A stretch of 64,000 nucleotides of DNA. Origin: Nocardioides panzhihuensis (GTDB taxonomy: Bacteria > Actinomycetota > Actinomycetes > Propionibacteriales > Nocardioidaceae). This document shows positions 50,551-61,105 of this stretch, piece after piece; position 1 is the first letter of the stretch; every line of letters begins with the position of its first letter. Below the pieces are notes generated by a model. That model was not told the DNA's origin and did no database searches. It worked only from the letters and a program-made list of their open reading frames with translations. Both the position numbers and the translations under genes were made by a program. The stretch spans positions 4,007,501 to 4,071,500 of the forward strand of contig NZ_JACBZR010000001.1 of assembly GCF_013408335.1 (NCBI RefSeq), read 5' to 3'.

Positions 50551-51696
50551 GTGAGTAGCCCGCTTCTCGACCGCGTCAACGCAGCCCTGGCGACCGTGCA
50601 GGACCCGGAGATCAAACGTCCCATCACCGAGCTGGGGATGGTCGACTCCGTATCGATCGACGACGCAGGCGTCGTCAGCGTCAAGGTGCTGCTGACCGTC
50701 GCCGGCTGCCCGCTCAAGGACACGATCAACCGCGACACCACCGCAGCGCTGGAGAAGGTCGACGGGATCACCGGCGTCGACCTCGAGCTCGGCGTGATGA
50801 CCAACGAGCAGCGCACCGAGATGCGCAACGGGCTCACCGGCGGACAGGCGCAGCGGGAGATCCCGTTCGCCCAGCCGGGATCGCTGACCAAGGTCTTCGC
50901 GATCGCCTCGGGCAAGGGCGGTGTCGGCAAGTCGTCGGTCACGGTCAACCTGGCCGTCGCGCTGGCCCAGCAGGGGCTCAAGGTCGGCATCGTCGACGCC
51001 GACATCTACGGCCACTCCGTGCCCGCCATGTTGGGCGTGGCCGACTCCCGGCCCACCCAGGTCGACGACCTGATCATGCCGGTCCCGACCGCCTCGGGCG
51101 TCTCGGTGATCTCGATCGGGATGCTCAAGCCGCGTCGCGACCAGGTCGTCGCCTGGCGTGGACCGATGCTCGACCGGGCCCTGGTCCAGATGCTCTCCGA
51201 CGTCTACTGGGGCGACCTCGACGCGCTCCTGCTCGACCTTCCTCCCGGCACCGGCGACGTGGCGATCTCGCTGGGCCAGCACCTGCCCAACGCCGAGATC
51301 CTCGTGGTCACCACTCCGCAGGAGGCCGCCGCAGAGGTGGCCGAGCGGGCCGGCACGATGGCCGAGATGATGCACCAGCGTGTCGTCGGCGTCGTGGAGA
51401 ACATGTCCTGGCTCGTCCTGCCCGACGGCTCCCGGATGGAGGTCTTCGGCTCCGGCGGCGGCCAGCGGGTCGCCGACACCCTCTCCCAGCGGTTCGGCTC
51501 GAAGGTGCCGCTGCTCGCCCAGATCCCGCTGGAGCAGACCCTGCGCGAGGCAGGCGACGCCGGGAAGCCGATCGTCGAGTCCGACCCGACGGCTGAGTCG
51601 GCCAAGGTGCTGGCCGAGATCGCGCGGACGATCTCGGGCCGCGGGCGCGGGCTCGCGGGCATGCAATTGGGCCTCACTCCCACCTCCAAGCTCTGA
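50551..51696 (+). CDS. mrp: Mrp/NBP35-family Fe-S cluster carrier ATPase
   Basis: 381 residues from GTG 50551. An N-terminal MIP18/DUF59 domain (about 5-85, with CPLKDTI) is followed by the deviant Walker A SGKGGVGKSSVTVNLA, then DIYGHSVPAML and LDLPPGTGDVAI. It assembles or carries Fe-S clusters for target proteins. The two-Cys CXXC of many eukaryotic homologues is absent. A TAGGCT hexamer ends 8 bp before the GTG and there is no ribosome site, suggesting a leaderless transcript. tatB follows 18 bp downstream, as in mycobacteria (Rv1229c and neighbours). Confidence 0.92.
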   Translation: MSSPLLDRVNAALATVQDPEIKRPITELGMVDSVSIDDAGVVSVKVLLTVAGCPLKDTINRDTTAALEKVDGITGVDLELGVMTNEQRTEMRNGLTGGQAQREIPFAQPGSLTKVFAIASGKGGVGKSSVTVNLAVALAQQGLKVGIVDADIYGHSVPAMLGVADSRPTQVDDLIMPVPTASGVSVISIGMLKPRRDQVVAWRGPMLDRALVQMLSDVYWGDLDALLLDLPPGTGDVAISLGQHLPNAEILVVTTPQEAAAEVAERAGTMAEMMHQRVVGVVENMSWLVLPDGSRMEVFGSGGGQRVADTLSQRFGSKVPLLAQIPLEQTLREAGDAGKPIVESDPTAESAKVLAEIARTISGRGRGLAGMQLGLTPTSKL

Positions 51697-51714
51697 GCCT
51701 GTAGGTTCACCTCC

Positions 51715-52044
51715 GTGTTCGGCATCGGCTTCGCGGAGCTTGCCGTCATCGTCGTGATCGCCATCCTGGTCTTCGGGCCGGACAAGATCCCCGAGATGGC
51801 ACGGCAGATCGCCCGCCTCCTCCACCAGGTACGCAACCTGGCCAACAATGCGCGCGACGACCTGCGCGGGGAGCTCGGACCCGCCTACCAGGACCTCGAG
51901 CTGCGTGACCTCGACCCCCGTCGCATCGTCAGCAAGCAGATCCAGGAAGCCCTCGCCGAGATCGAGCAGGAGGAGGCCGTCGCCAAGGCGCCCAAGCCCC
52001 TGCTGGCCGGCGAGAAGCCGCCCTACGACGACCAGGCGACCTAG
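51715..52044 (+). CDS. tatB: Twin-arginine translocase subunit TatB
   Basis: 109 residues from GTG 51715. The start MFGIGFAELAVIVVIAILVFGPDKIPE combines the single N-terminal membrane segment with the amphipathic helix; the tail is acidic and rich in Ala and Pro. TatB receives twin-arginine signals such as the one on cholesterol oxidase in this window and passes them to TatA. tatA/tatC are not in the window. The gene is cotranscribed with mrp. Its charged C-terminal half has Lys/Asp/Glu stretches as in actinobacterial TatB. Confidence 0.9.
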   Translation: MFGIGFAELAVIVVIAILVFGPDKIPEMARQIARLLHQVRNLANNARDDLRGELGPAYQDLELRDLDPRRIVSKQIQEALAEIEQEEAVAKAPKPLLAGEKPPYDDQAT

Positions 52045-52179
52045 CGGTCCACTGGATCCGCTGAGGACCGGTCACTTCCGTTTCCTTTCGTCACAGTAGA
52101 ACCATTTTGTTACCCGTCGGTTTAGAACCGAACAATTCGGGTATGAGGGGTTCGACTGCGTAGAAAGGAGTTGGCGCCC

Positions 52180-52749
52180 ATGAGCGCTCTACGATCTCGG
52201 GACCCCGATCCGCCCGCGGAACCGAATCCGCAACGCCTCACCGAGGTGCCCTTGGCCGATGTCCAGGGGATGCTCGCCTTCGACCTCCAGCCCCGCCTGG
52301 ACCCACCGCACCCGTGCGACGACGATGCCGACAACGAGTCCGGGGACGCCTCCGTGGACGGCGACATCCCGCCTCCGGTCCCGATCGTCCCGGCCAACGG
52401 CCATCTCCGCGGCTGGATCCCGCAGTTCGCCCAGAAGGCCGCCGAGGTCGTCGGCGGCGACCGTCCGGCCAGCCAGCTGGTCCGCTGGACCACCAAGGAC
52501 GTCCACGCCGAGCTGAGATACCGCGCGAGCCTCACCGCGCGCTCAGGAGCGTACGAGCCTGGTACCGGCCCCAACCAGCCGGTCCGTCCTCGCGTCCACC
52601 GCTGCCACGTCTACGAGGTCTCCGACGACATCGTCGAGGCCACCGTCACGATCCGCTTCGGCGCGGGTCTGCGCGCTCTCGCCATCCGCTTCGAGCGCAA
52701 CGGCGAGAGCTGGATCTGCACGGTGCTCAACTTCGGGAGCTACGACTAG
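52180..52749 (+). CDS. Rv3235-family (DUF6459) protein
   Basis: 189 residues from ATG 52180, AAAGGAG at 9 nt. The first 80 residues are disordered and rich in Pro and Asp; the conserved C-terminal half has VHAELRYRASLTA, CHVYEVSDDIVEATVTIRFGAG and LAIRFERNGESWICTVLNFG, the Rv3235-type fold. These proteins sit beside secA in actinobacteria; their role is unknown, possibly nucleic-acid or envelope linked. It is convergent with secA across a strong bidirectional terminator. The promoter gap (52045-52179) has an inverted CGGTT-TAG-AACCG. Confidence 0.8.
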   Translation: MSALRSRDPDPPAEPNPQRLTEVPLADVQGMLAFDLQPRLDPPHPCDDDADNESGDASVDGDIPPPVPIVPANGHLRGWIPQFAQKAAEVVGGDRPASQLVRWTTKDVHAELRYRASLTARSGAYEPGTGPNQPVRPRVHRCHVYEVSDDIVEATVTIRFGAGLRALAIRFERNGESWICTVLNFGSYD

Positions 52750-52753
52750 AAAA

Positions 52754-52791
52754 CCGCCGAGTCGGCGCGTCATGACGCGCCGACTCGGCGG
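52754..52791. terminator. Bidirectional terminator between Rv3235-like gene and secA
   Basis: A perfect palindrome with 19-bp arms (CCGCCGAGTCGGCGCGTCA and complement) and almost no loop, 4 bp after the Rv3235-like stop and 14 bp before the secA stop; serves both convergent transcripts. Confidence 0.9.
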
Positions 52792-52805
52792 GTGCTGTGG
52801 CTATC

Positions 52806-55709
<2,904 letters not shown>

Positions 55710-55775
55710 GGTGGCGGGCTCCTACTAGCGGCAGACAGATAGCACGCTCACTCTACCCACCTGCCGGTCGCCGGC

Positions 55776-56987
55776 TCACACCAACGGCGCAAGGAGAGGT
55801 GTCAGGTCGCCCTTCGGCTCGACGTGGACAGCGCCCAGGCCCAGCCAGCCGGCGAGTCGCTCGAGCTCGGCGGCCAGCTCGATCGCCGTCTCCACCGGCG
55901 CGCCGTGCTCCGCGTACGCGCCCTTGACCTGGAGTACTCCGTTCTTGCGATCGGCCTTCAGATCGACGCGGCCGACGATGTGCTCGCCGAGAAGGAACGG
56001 CAGCACGTAGTAGCCGTGGATCCGCTTCGCCGCCGGGGTGTAGATCTCGATGCGGTAGAAGAAGTCGAAGTACGCCTCGGCGCGCTCCCGCTCCCACACG
56101 ACCGGGTCGAACGGACTCAGCAGAGTCCTCGCCGTGATCAGGCGCGGGAGCCTGGCGGCGGTGTGGAGGTAGGACTGTCTGCGTACGCCCTGGACCTGGA
56201 CCCGCTCCACCTCGCCGGTGTCGATCAGGGTGTCGAGTGCTCGGGTCGTGTCCGCCACCGGCATCCGGTAGTAGTCGGCGATGTCCCTGGCGGTGCCGAC
56301 TCCGTGGGAGCGGACGGCGCGGCGGACGAGCTCGAGCTGGGCCTCCTCGCGGGTCGGCGTCGGCACATCGAGGTAGACCTTCGGGATGACCCGTTCGGGC
56401 AGGTCGTAGGCGACCTCGAACTGGTCGTTCCGCCCGGCGATGGCGAGCTCGCCGAACATGTAGAGGATGTCGAGGGTCTTGCGGGAGTCGGACCAGTTCC
56501 AGCCCCAGTGGTCCTTGCTCTGCGGGCCGGCGTCGTCGAGCGACCTGGCCGCCTCACGGGCGGTGAGCGCTCCCTGCTCGGCCACCAGCGCCAGCACCTT
56601 CTCCTTCATCCCGTCCGGCACGCTCCCCCACCACTTCGACCCCTTGGTCGCGCGGTAGTCGTCCATCCGCCACTGCATGTGCGGCCAGAGCTCGACCGGC
56701 ATGAACGCCTGCACGTGAGCCCAGTACTCCACCATCCGACGGTCCCGCCGGCCACTGCTGGCGCGATGCAGGAGCCCGGTGTCGTACGCCCCCATCCGGC
56801 TGTAGAGCGGCATGTAGTGCGCGCGCTGCAGGACGTTGACCGAGTCGACCTGGAGGACCCCCGTGCGCTCCAGCGTGCGCTGGAAGGTGCGCATCGTGGG
56901 CGTCGTGTGGGGCTTGTCGGCGAACCCCTGTGCCGCCAGCGCGATCCGGCGGGCCTGGGAGCGGCTGAGTGTCTGGGAGCTGGGCAC
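55776..56987 (-). CDS. Winged-helix DNA glycosylase, AlkZ/YcaQ family
   Basis: 403 residues from GTG 56987. N-terminal SRSQARRIALAAQGF and the catalytic QxD (VLQVDSVNVLQR) mark AlkZ/YcaQ, which unhooks interstrand DNA cross-links. HYMPLYSRMGAYD, the winged-helix segments (VAEQGALTAREAARSL) and LLSPFDPVVWERERAEAYF follow. The family also includes dedicated self-resistance glycosylases, but no antibiotic gene cluster is present. It is divergent from the nucleotidyltransferase with a palindrome in between. The predicted substrate is a DNA cross-link or bulky N-alkyl lesion. Confidence 0.8.
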   Translation of the reverse strand: MPSSQTLSRSQARRIALAAQGFADKPHTTPTMRTFQRTLERTGVLQVDSVNVLQRAHYMPLYSRMGAYDTGLLHRASSGRRDRRMVEYWAHVQAFMPVELWPHMQWRMDDYRATKGSKWWGSVPDGMKEKVLALVAEQGALTAREAARSLDDAGPQSKDHWGWNWSDSRKTLDILYMFGELAIAGRNDQFEVAYDLPERVIPKVYLDVPTPTREEAQLELVRRAVRSHGVGTARDIADYYRMPVADTTRALDTLIDTGEVERVQVQGVRRQSYLHTAARLPRLITARTLLSPFDPVVWERERAEAYFDFFYRIEIYTPAAKRIHGYYVLPFLLGEHIVGRVDLKADRKNGVLQVKGAYAEHGAPVETAIELAAELERLAGWLGLGAVHVEPKGDLTPLLAPLV

Positions 56988-57000
56988 GAGTCCGACTCTA

Positions 57001-57037
57001 GAGCCGGTTCCGGACAAGTCTCGTCCGGAACCGGCTC
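57001..57037. repeat. 15-bp inverted repeat in the divergent promoter region
   Basis: GAGCCGGTTCCGGAC (57001-57015), 7-bp loop AAGTCTC, then the perfect complement to 57037. It lies between the AlkZ-like start and the nucleotidyltransferase start (33 bp before the latter), so it is an operator candidate rather than a terminator. Confidence 0.65.
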
Positions 57038-57069
57038 CCACCCGCACCCTGATGCGCGACGCTGGAGGC

Positions 57070-57807
57070 ATGTCGACATCAGCTGACGGCCCCGCCTCGA
57101 CGGGGCACGAGATCGTCGCGGCGCTTGCCGACCGCCTCGAGAAGCTGCCATGGGTGATCGGCCTGTACGTAGCGGGATCGCTCGCCACCCACGACTACGT
57201 CGCCGGCGTGAGCGACCTGGACCTGGTCGCGCTCACTGACCGACAGCCGGACGCCGACCTGATCTCGGCCATCCACAGTGAACTCGATGCCGGTGTCGCG
57301 GCGGGCGCCGACCTCGGTTGTGCCTATGTCGCCGCCGCCCGGCTAGGCGAGCACGAGGCCGCGCACCCGACCTGGACCCACGGCCGGCTGGTACATCGAC
57401 CGCTGACCACGATCCCCCGCGTCGAGCTGGCGGTCCACGGCCTGACCGTGTTCGGCGAAGGCGTGCGGACGGCGTTCCCACCGGTCACCGAGGCGGACGT
57501 CCGCAAAGCCGCGCGCAGCGAGGTATGCGGCTATTGGGCGACGGCGGTCAGGCACCCTGCCTGGTGGGTCCTCGAGCCCGAGATCGCCGAGCTGAGCCTG
57601 ACCGCGATGGCCCGAGGCCGTCACGCGGTCGACCAGGGCCGGCTGCTCACCAAGACGGCAGCGATCGAGAAGGCCGACGCGCCGGCCTGGCTCCGTGACC
57701 GGCTCCGCGCGCGGCGCCGGGGTGACCCGGCGCCGCTGCCCCGCCTGCGTACGGCCTGGATCGCCTGGAACGATGCCCGCCGGACGGTCGAAGCGCTCGG
57801 CCGATGA
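57070..57807 (+). CDS. Nucleotidyltransferase-fold protein (aminoglycoside adenylyltransferase-like)
   Basis: 245 residues from ATG 57070. GLYVAGSLATHDYVAGVSDLDLVAL is the GS...DxD nucleotidyltransferase motif at about 38-60. The C-terminal helical half has RGRHAVDQGRLLTKTAAIEKA, like DUF4111/ANT proteins. It could modify an aminoglycoside or another small molecule; no activity is certain. The purine-rich GGAGG stands only one base before the ATG, a poor spacing, so a leaderless or alternative start is possible. It ends 15 bp before the convergent hemerythrin gene, with a palindrome overlapping both stops. Confidence 0.68.
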   Translation: MSTSADGPASTGHEIVAALADRLEKLPWVIGLYVAGSLATHDYVAGVSDLDLVALTDRQPDADLISAIHSELDAGVAAGADLGCAYVAAARLGEHEAAHPTWTHGRLVHRPLTTIPRVELAVHGLTVFGEGVRTAFPPVTEADVRKAARSEVCGYWATAVRHPAWWVLEPEIAELSLTAMARGRHAVDQGRLLTKTAAIEKADAPAWLRDRLRARRRGDPAPLPRLRTAWIAWNDARRTVEALGR

Positions 57808-57824
57808 AAGAAACATTTCTTTCA
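57805..57824. repeat. TGAAAGAAA palindrome, copy 2
   Basis: TGAAAGAAACATTTCTTTCA: 9-bp perfect arms and centre CA. The TGA overlaps the nucleotidyltransferase stop and the other end overlaps the hemerythrin stop (TGA on the minus strand). The same core occurs at 15731-15750. Confidence 0.75.
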
Positions 57825-58292
57825 CAGCGGCCCGAAGACCTCGCCGACTTCCGCGTCGAGCGTCAAGGTGTCGAGCACGCTCAGTAGCTTGCGCTCCTCG
57901 TAGCGGAAGTGGGACTCCATGATCGCGGAGATGCCCTCGAGGTGCTTCCCGAGGTCCTCGGGGGTGGCGGCCTGGTCGACGGCGGCCTGGAGGCCGCCGA
58001 GGAGATAGCCGATCATCGAGTGATCCTGCTCGAGGTAGCGAATCGTCTCGCGCAGCTCGGGATGGGCGCGGTCGATCGCCGGGAAGAGCTCTCGGTCCTC
58101 ACCCTCGTGATGGCCGGTCAGGGCCTCGCAGAACCCATGACAGAACAGCAGCAGGTCACGGGCCGCGGGTTCGGCAGGGTCTCCCGCGTCGATGGCCTTC
58201 TGCGTCACTCGCAGTGCCTTGCGCAGCCGGTCATGGACCCGCCGCATCTCATCTGCCCAGGCGATCAGCCTGGTCTTCTCGCCCTCAGTCAC
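57822..58292 (-). CDS. Hemerythrin-domain protein
   Basis: 156 residues from GTG 58292. HHE residues: MRRVHDRLRKAL, CHGFCEALTGHHEGEDRELFPAID, QDHSMIGYLL and SHFRYEERKLL, a complete four-helix di-iron pattern with histidines and glutamates at the expected positions. It likely senses oxygen or NO or protects iron enzymes; no regulator is adjacent. The gene is monocistronic. The gene ends within the TGAAAGAAA palindrome. Confidence 0.85.
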   Translation of the reverse strand: MTEGEKTRLIAWADEMRRVHDRLRKALRVTQKAIDAGDPAEPAARDLLLFCHGFCEALTGHHEGEDRELFPAIDRAHPELRETIRYLEQDHSMIGYLLGGLQAAVDQAATPEDLGKHLEGISAIMESHFRYEERKLLSVLDTLTLDAEVGEVFGPL

Positions 58293-58391
58293 GTGAGGGC
58301 GAAGGGGACGACAACATCAGTCGTGCTCCTTCGTGTCCGGCGCCTCCATGCCTGACACGGTCTGTCACCGGCACGCGACGCTGGCGTCAGC

Positions 58392-58453
58392 CTAGGGCAT
58401 GTCTGCCCGAAACGCCGCTCGCGGCCGCCGTGTCTTCACCAGACATGCCCTAG
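58392..58453. repeat. 62-bp inverted-repeat element (MITE-like)
   Basis: CTAGGGCATGTCTG (58392-58405) and CAGACATGCCCTAG (58440-58453) are perfect 14-bp inverted termini around CCCGAAACGCCGCTCGCG and following bases. It lies between the hemerythrin and response-regulator genes, ending 14 bp from the latter's stop. It looks like an interspersed repeat and could end the regulator transcript. Confidence 0.75.
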
Positions 58454-58467
58454 CGCTCAGCCCCGGC

Positions 58468-59148
58468 TCAGTCGACGTTGAGGAGCTTCTGACGCACGGC
58501 GTACATGACCGCCTCCATGCGGGAGTGGGCCTGGAGCTTCTCCAGGATGTTGCGGACGTGGTTCTTGACCGTGTTCTCGGAGATGAACAGCCGCTTGGCG
58601 ATCTCGCGGTTGTTGAGCCCCTTGGCGACCAGGCCGAGGACCTCGAGCTCGCGGTCGGTGAGCTTGGGACCGGGGACCGGGGAGCGGTCAGGCTTCGACA
58701 TCTGCTTGAACTCCTCCATCAGCTTGACCGCCATGGAGGGACTGATCAGCGACTGCCCGTCGGCGACGACCCGGATCGCCTGGGCGACCTGGTCGATCGA
58801 GGAGTCCTTGAGGAGGTAGCCCATCGCGCCGGCCTTCACCGCGTCGTAGAGGTCGGCCTCCTCGTCCGAGACCGTCAGCATGATGATGTGGGCCGAGGGG
58901 ACGGCGTCCTTGATGGCGACGCAGGCCTCCAGGCCGGTCTGCTTCGGCATGCGTACGTCGAGCAGCACGACGTCCGGAGCGGAAGCCGCGGCGCGCTCGG
59001 TGCCCTCGATGCCGTTGGTCGCCTCACCGATGACCTCGATGCCGGGCTCGCTCGCCAGCAGCGCGACCAGTCCCCTTCGAAAGAGTTCCTGGTCGTCGAC
59101 AACCAGGACGCGGACCGGCTCACGATCGGCACCAGATGTAGATGACAC
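58468..59148 (-). CDS. NarL/FixJ-type response regulator
   Basis: 226 residues from GTG 59148 (longer frame to 59205 has no conserved sequence). The receiver domain has VLVVDDQELFRRGL, LDVRMPKQTGLEA (phospho-Asp) and TVSDEEADLYDA...GYLLKDSS; the C-terminal LuxR HTH is LTDRELEVLGLVAKGLNNREIAKRLFISENTVKNHVRNILEKL. No histidine kinase is next to it, so it is an orphan regulator here. In Streptomyces a related regulator sits at the same place beside hpf and secA. Target genes are unknown. Confidence 0.9.
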   Translation of the reverse strand: MSSTSGADREPVRVLVVDDQELFRRGLVALLASEPGIEVIGEATNGIEGTERAAASAPDVVLLDVRMPKQTGLEACVAIKDAVPSAHIIMLTVSDEEADLYDAVKAGAMGYLLKDSSIDQVAQAIRVVADGQSLISPSMAVKLMEEFKQMSKPDRSPVPGPKLTDRELEVLGLVAKGLNNREIAKRLFISENTVKNHVRNILEKLQAHSRMEAVMYAVRQKLLNVD

Positions 59149-59188
59149 GAATGCATCATGGCATGTATCCCAAGATGACAAAGAGAAT

Positions 59189-59229
59189 GGCCGGGACTGA
59201 TCCATCTGAGGGATGGAAAAGTCCCGGCC
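59189..59229 (-). terminator. Terminator after hpf
   Basis: GGCCGGGACT (59189-59198) and AGTCCCGGCC (59220-59229) form a 10-bp stem with inner CCATC/GATGG pairs; on the minus strand the sequence after it is ATTCTCTTTG. It ends hpf transcription before the response-regulator gene. Confidence 0.75.
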
Positions 59230-59245
59230 GACGTGCTTGGCCTCG

Positions 59246-59266
59246 GTGGTCGAGCCTGTCGAGACC
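59246..59266. repeat. GGTCGAGC/GTCTCGAC repeat core beside hpf
   Basis: GTGGTCGAGCCTGTCGAGACC directly abuts the hpf stop codon (59267-59269). Same word as in adnB and mch. Here it is intergenic and may form part of the hpf terminator region. Confidence 0.7.
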
Positions 59267-59908
59267 TCAGACGAGGTCTGCGCGGTTGAGCGCGATCACC
59301 CCGTAGTCGTACCCCCTCCGGCGGTAGACGACCGACGGCCTCGTCGAGTCCTTGTCGATGTAGAGGTAGAAGTCGTGTCCGACCAGCTCCATCTCGTAGA
59401 GCGCCTGGTCGAGCGTCATCGGCTCCGCGGTGTGCGACTTCTCGCGGACCACCAGCGGCCCCTCCCCCGTCACCGTGATCGGACCGACCTGGTGCTCGCG
59501 GACGGTGTCGTCCTCGAGCTGCTCCGAGTCGTTCACCGAGCCCAGGCCATCGGGCTCGATGCCCGCCAGCGCCTGGCCGACCGACACCGGCGTACGGCGT
59601 CCGCGGTGGACTCTGCGGCGGTCGGCGGCACGGCGCATCTGAGATGCCATCTTGTCGACAGCCAGGTCCAGCGCCCCCATCTTGTCCTCGGCACACGCCT
59701 CGGCCCGGATGACCGGACCCTTCGAGTGAGCGGTGAGCTCGACGTGTACGGCGCCCTTGTGCTGGCGCGGGTTGGGCTCGTTGTCGACCTCCACGTTGAT
59801 CCTGATGATGCGGTGGTCGTGCTTCTCGAGCTTCGCGAGCTTCTCGGCTACGTGAGCGCGATAGCGGTCTGAGACCTCAGCGTTGCGGGCCGTGACGACA
59901 ACTTCCAT
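59267..59908 (-). CDS. hpf: Long-type ribosome hibernation-promoting factor
   Basis: 213 residues from ATG 59908. The N-terminal HPF/RaiA domain starts MEVVVTARNAEVSDRYRAHV and contains HSKGPVIRAEACAEDKMGALDLAVDKMASQMRR; the C-terminal dimerisation domain has KPMTL-type EPMTLDQALYEMELVGHDFYLYID and VYRRRGYDYGVIAL. Long HPF makes 100S hibernating ribosomes in stationary phase. Its place between comFC and the response regulator is as in Streptomyces and mycobacteria. Promoter sequence lies in the 390-bp gap upstream. Confidence 0.94.
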   Translation of the reverse strand: MEVVVTARNAEVSDRYRAHVAEKLAKLEKHDHRIIRINVEVDNEPNPRQHKGAVHVELTAHSKGPVIRAEACAEDKMGALDLAVDKMASQMRRAADRRRVHRGRRTPVSVGQALAGIEPDGLGSVNDSEQLEDDTVREHQVGPITVTGEGPLVVREKSHTAEPMTLDQALYEMELVGHDFYLYIDKDSTRPSVVYRRRGYDYGVIALNRADLV

Positions 59909-60299
59909 GGGTACCTCCCGGTGTTTCGGGGTTGGCGGATTCCCGGACGATCAGCGCATGTGACCGCCGGGGTACGGAGCCCGCCTGGCCGACCTGGTCT
60001 TCGACCCCACAATCGCCTGCTGAGGCTTAGCAGCTTGGTGCCACTCCACCTTCTCCTTGCCGGTTCCCGTATCTGACAGGAGGGCAAGGGCAGGACTCAT
60101 CTCTAAGCCGCACCGTGATCCCCTTGCCCCAAAATCTGGGTGCAGAGGGTTACGTGGACCGTTTCGCCTGCGACTGGCATCGGCTTGCCGCTCGGATGCC
60201 CGCGATGCGGACTTCTCTGCGACGCAACCACGGACCCAGGCGGACTCCATGTAGTGACGGTAGTTCGCCGATGTGTCCCACGAAAGCCCTTCAACAGAA
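59909..60299. other. Intergenic region upstream of hpf
   Basis: About 390 bp on the minus strand between comFC and hpf. It should contain the hpf promoter. I see an imperfect CTGCT...AGCAG inverted repeat (60018-60034) and GGGTACC-type sequence before the start, but no gene and no clear -35/-10 pair. Confidence 0.45.
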
Positions 60300-61025
60300 T
60301 TACATGACGGTTTCCTGCATTTGAACGCGAGACCGACGCTGGGTGGCCGCCACGGTCGTGATCGCTCTCACGCCGAGCCCGACCGATTCCAGCGCTCGTT
60401 GCGCCTCTCGCGCGGTCGCACCGGTGGTGATCACGTCGTCGCAGACGATGAACGTCGCCCGCGGGGTCGTTCTGGCGAGTGTCCGGATGCCGGACGCCGG
60501 GCAGGTGATCGAGCCCTCCAGGTTGGCCTGTCGCTGCCGCGAGTCGAGACCGGCCTGGTCCACGACGCCGGGTCTGGTGCGGAGCAGCCGGTGATGCCGT
60601 ACGCCGAGGCCGTGCCTCCGCAGCACGACGGCTGCTCCGCGCGTGATCGTCGCGGTGCTGTCGAGGCCGCGCTCGCGCACGGAGGCGCGCCGGGAGGGGA
60701 CCGGGACGAGGATCGTCGGGCCGGCGCCGGTCGCCGCCATCGCCTCGAGGACGGAGAGGGCCAGCAGACCGGACAGGGCCCCGCGGAGCCCGAGGAGCTG
60801 ATGCTCCTTGAGACCGATGACCAGCTCCTTGAGAGTGCCGTCGTAGGGCCCTGCCGCGAAGACGGGGGCCAGGCCCGGCGGCGCCGGGGTGGGCGGGCTC
60901 AGCCGAGCGCCGTCCGGGAGGCCGGCGCGACAGTCGTGGCACAGCAACCTGCCCGGTCGCCGGCAGCCGACACAGCGGCCGCCGACGACCAGGTCGTGCC
61001 AGGCGTCGGCGAGACGGTTGCTCAT
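60300..61025 (-). CDS. comFC: ComF-family phosphoribosyltransferase-like protein
   Basis: 241 residues from ATG 61025. An N-terminal zinc ribbon (RCVGCRRPGRLLCHDC) precedes a type I phosphoribosyltransferase fold with VPVPSRRASVRERGLD and the PRPP-binding FIVCDDVITTGATAREA near residue 205. ComFC is needed for DNA uptake in competent bacteria; in non-competent actinobacteria its role is unclear. The gene lies between hpf and lpqB on the same strand, the conserved actinobacterial order. Confidence 0.88.
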   Translation of the reverse strand: MSNRLADAWHDLVVGGRCVGCRRPGRLLCHDCRAGLPDGARLSPPTPAPPGLAPVFAAGPYDGTLKELVIGLKEHQLLGLRGALSGLLALSVLEAMAATGAGPTILVPVPSRRASVRERGLDSTATITRGAAVVLRRHGLGVRHHRLLRTRPGVVDQAGLDSRQRQANLEGSITCPASGIRTLARTTPRATFIVCDDVITTGATAREAQRALESVGLGVRAITTVAATQRRSRVQMQETVM

Positions 61026-61105
61026 GACCGTCAGTCGACCAGGGTCACCGGGCGCGGGCAACCAGATGCAGTGATCCTGTGGAGAAGACTGTGGATAACT
61101 CGCCG

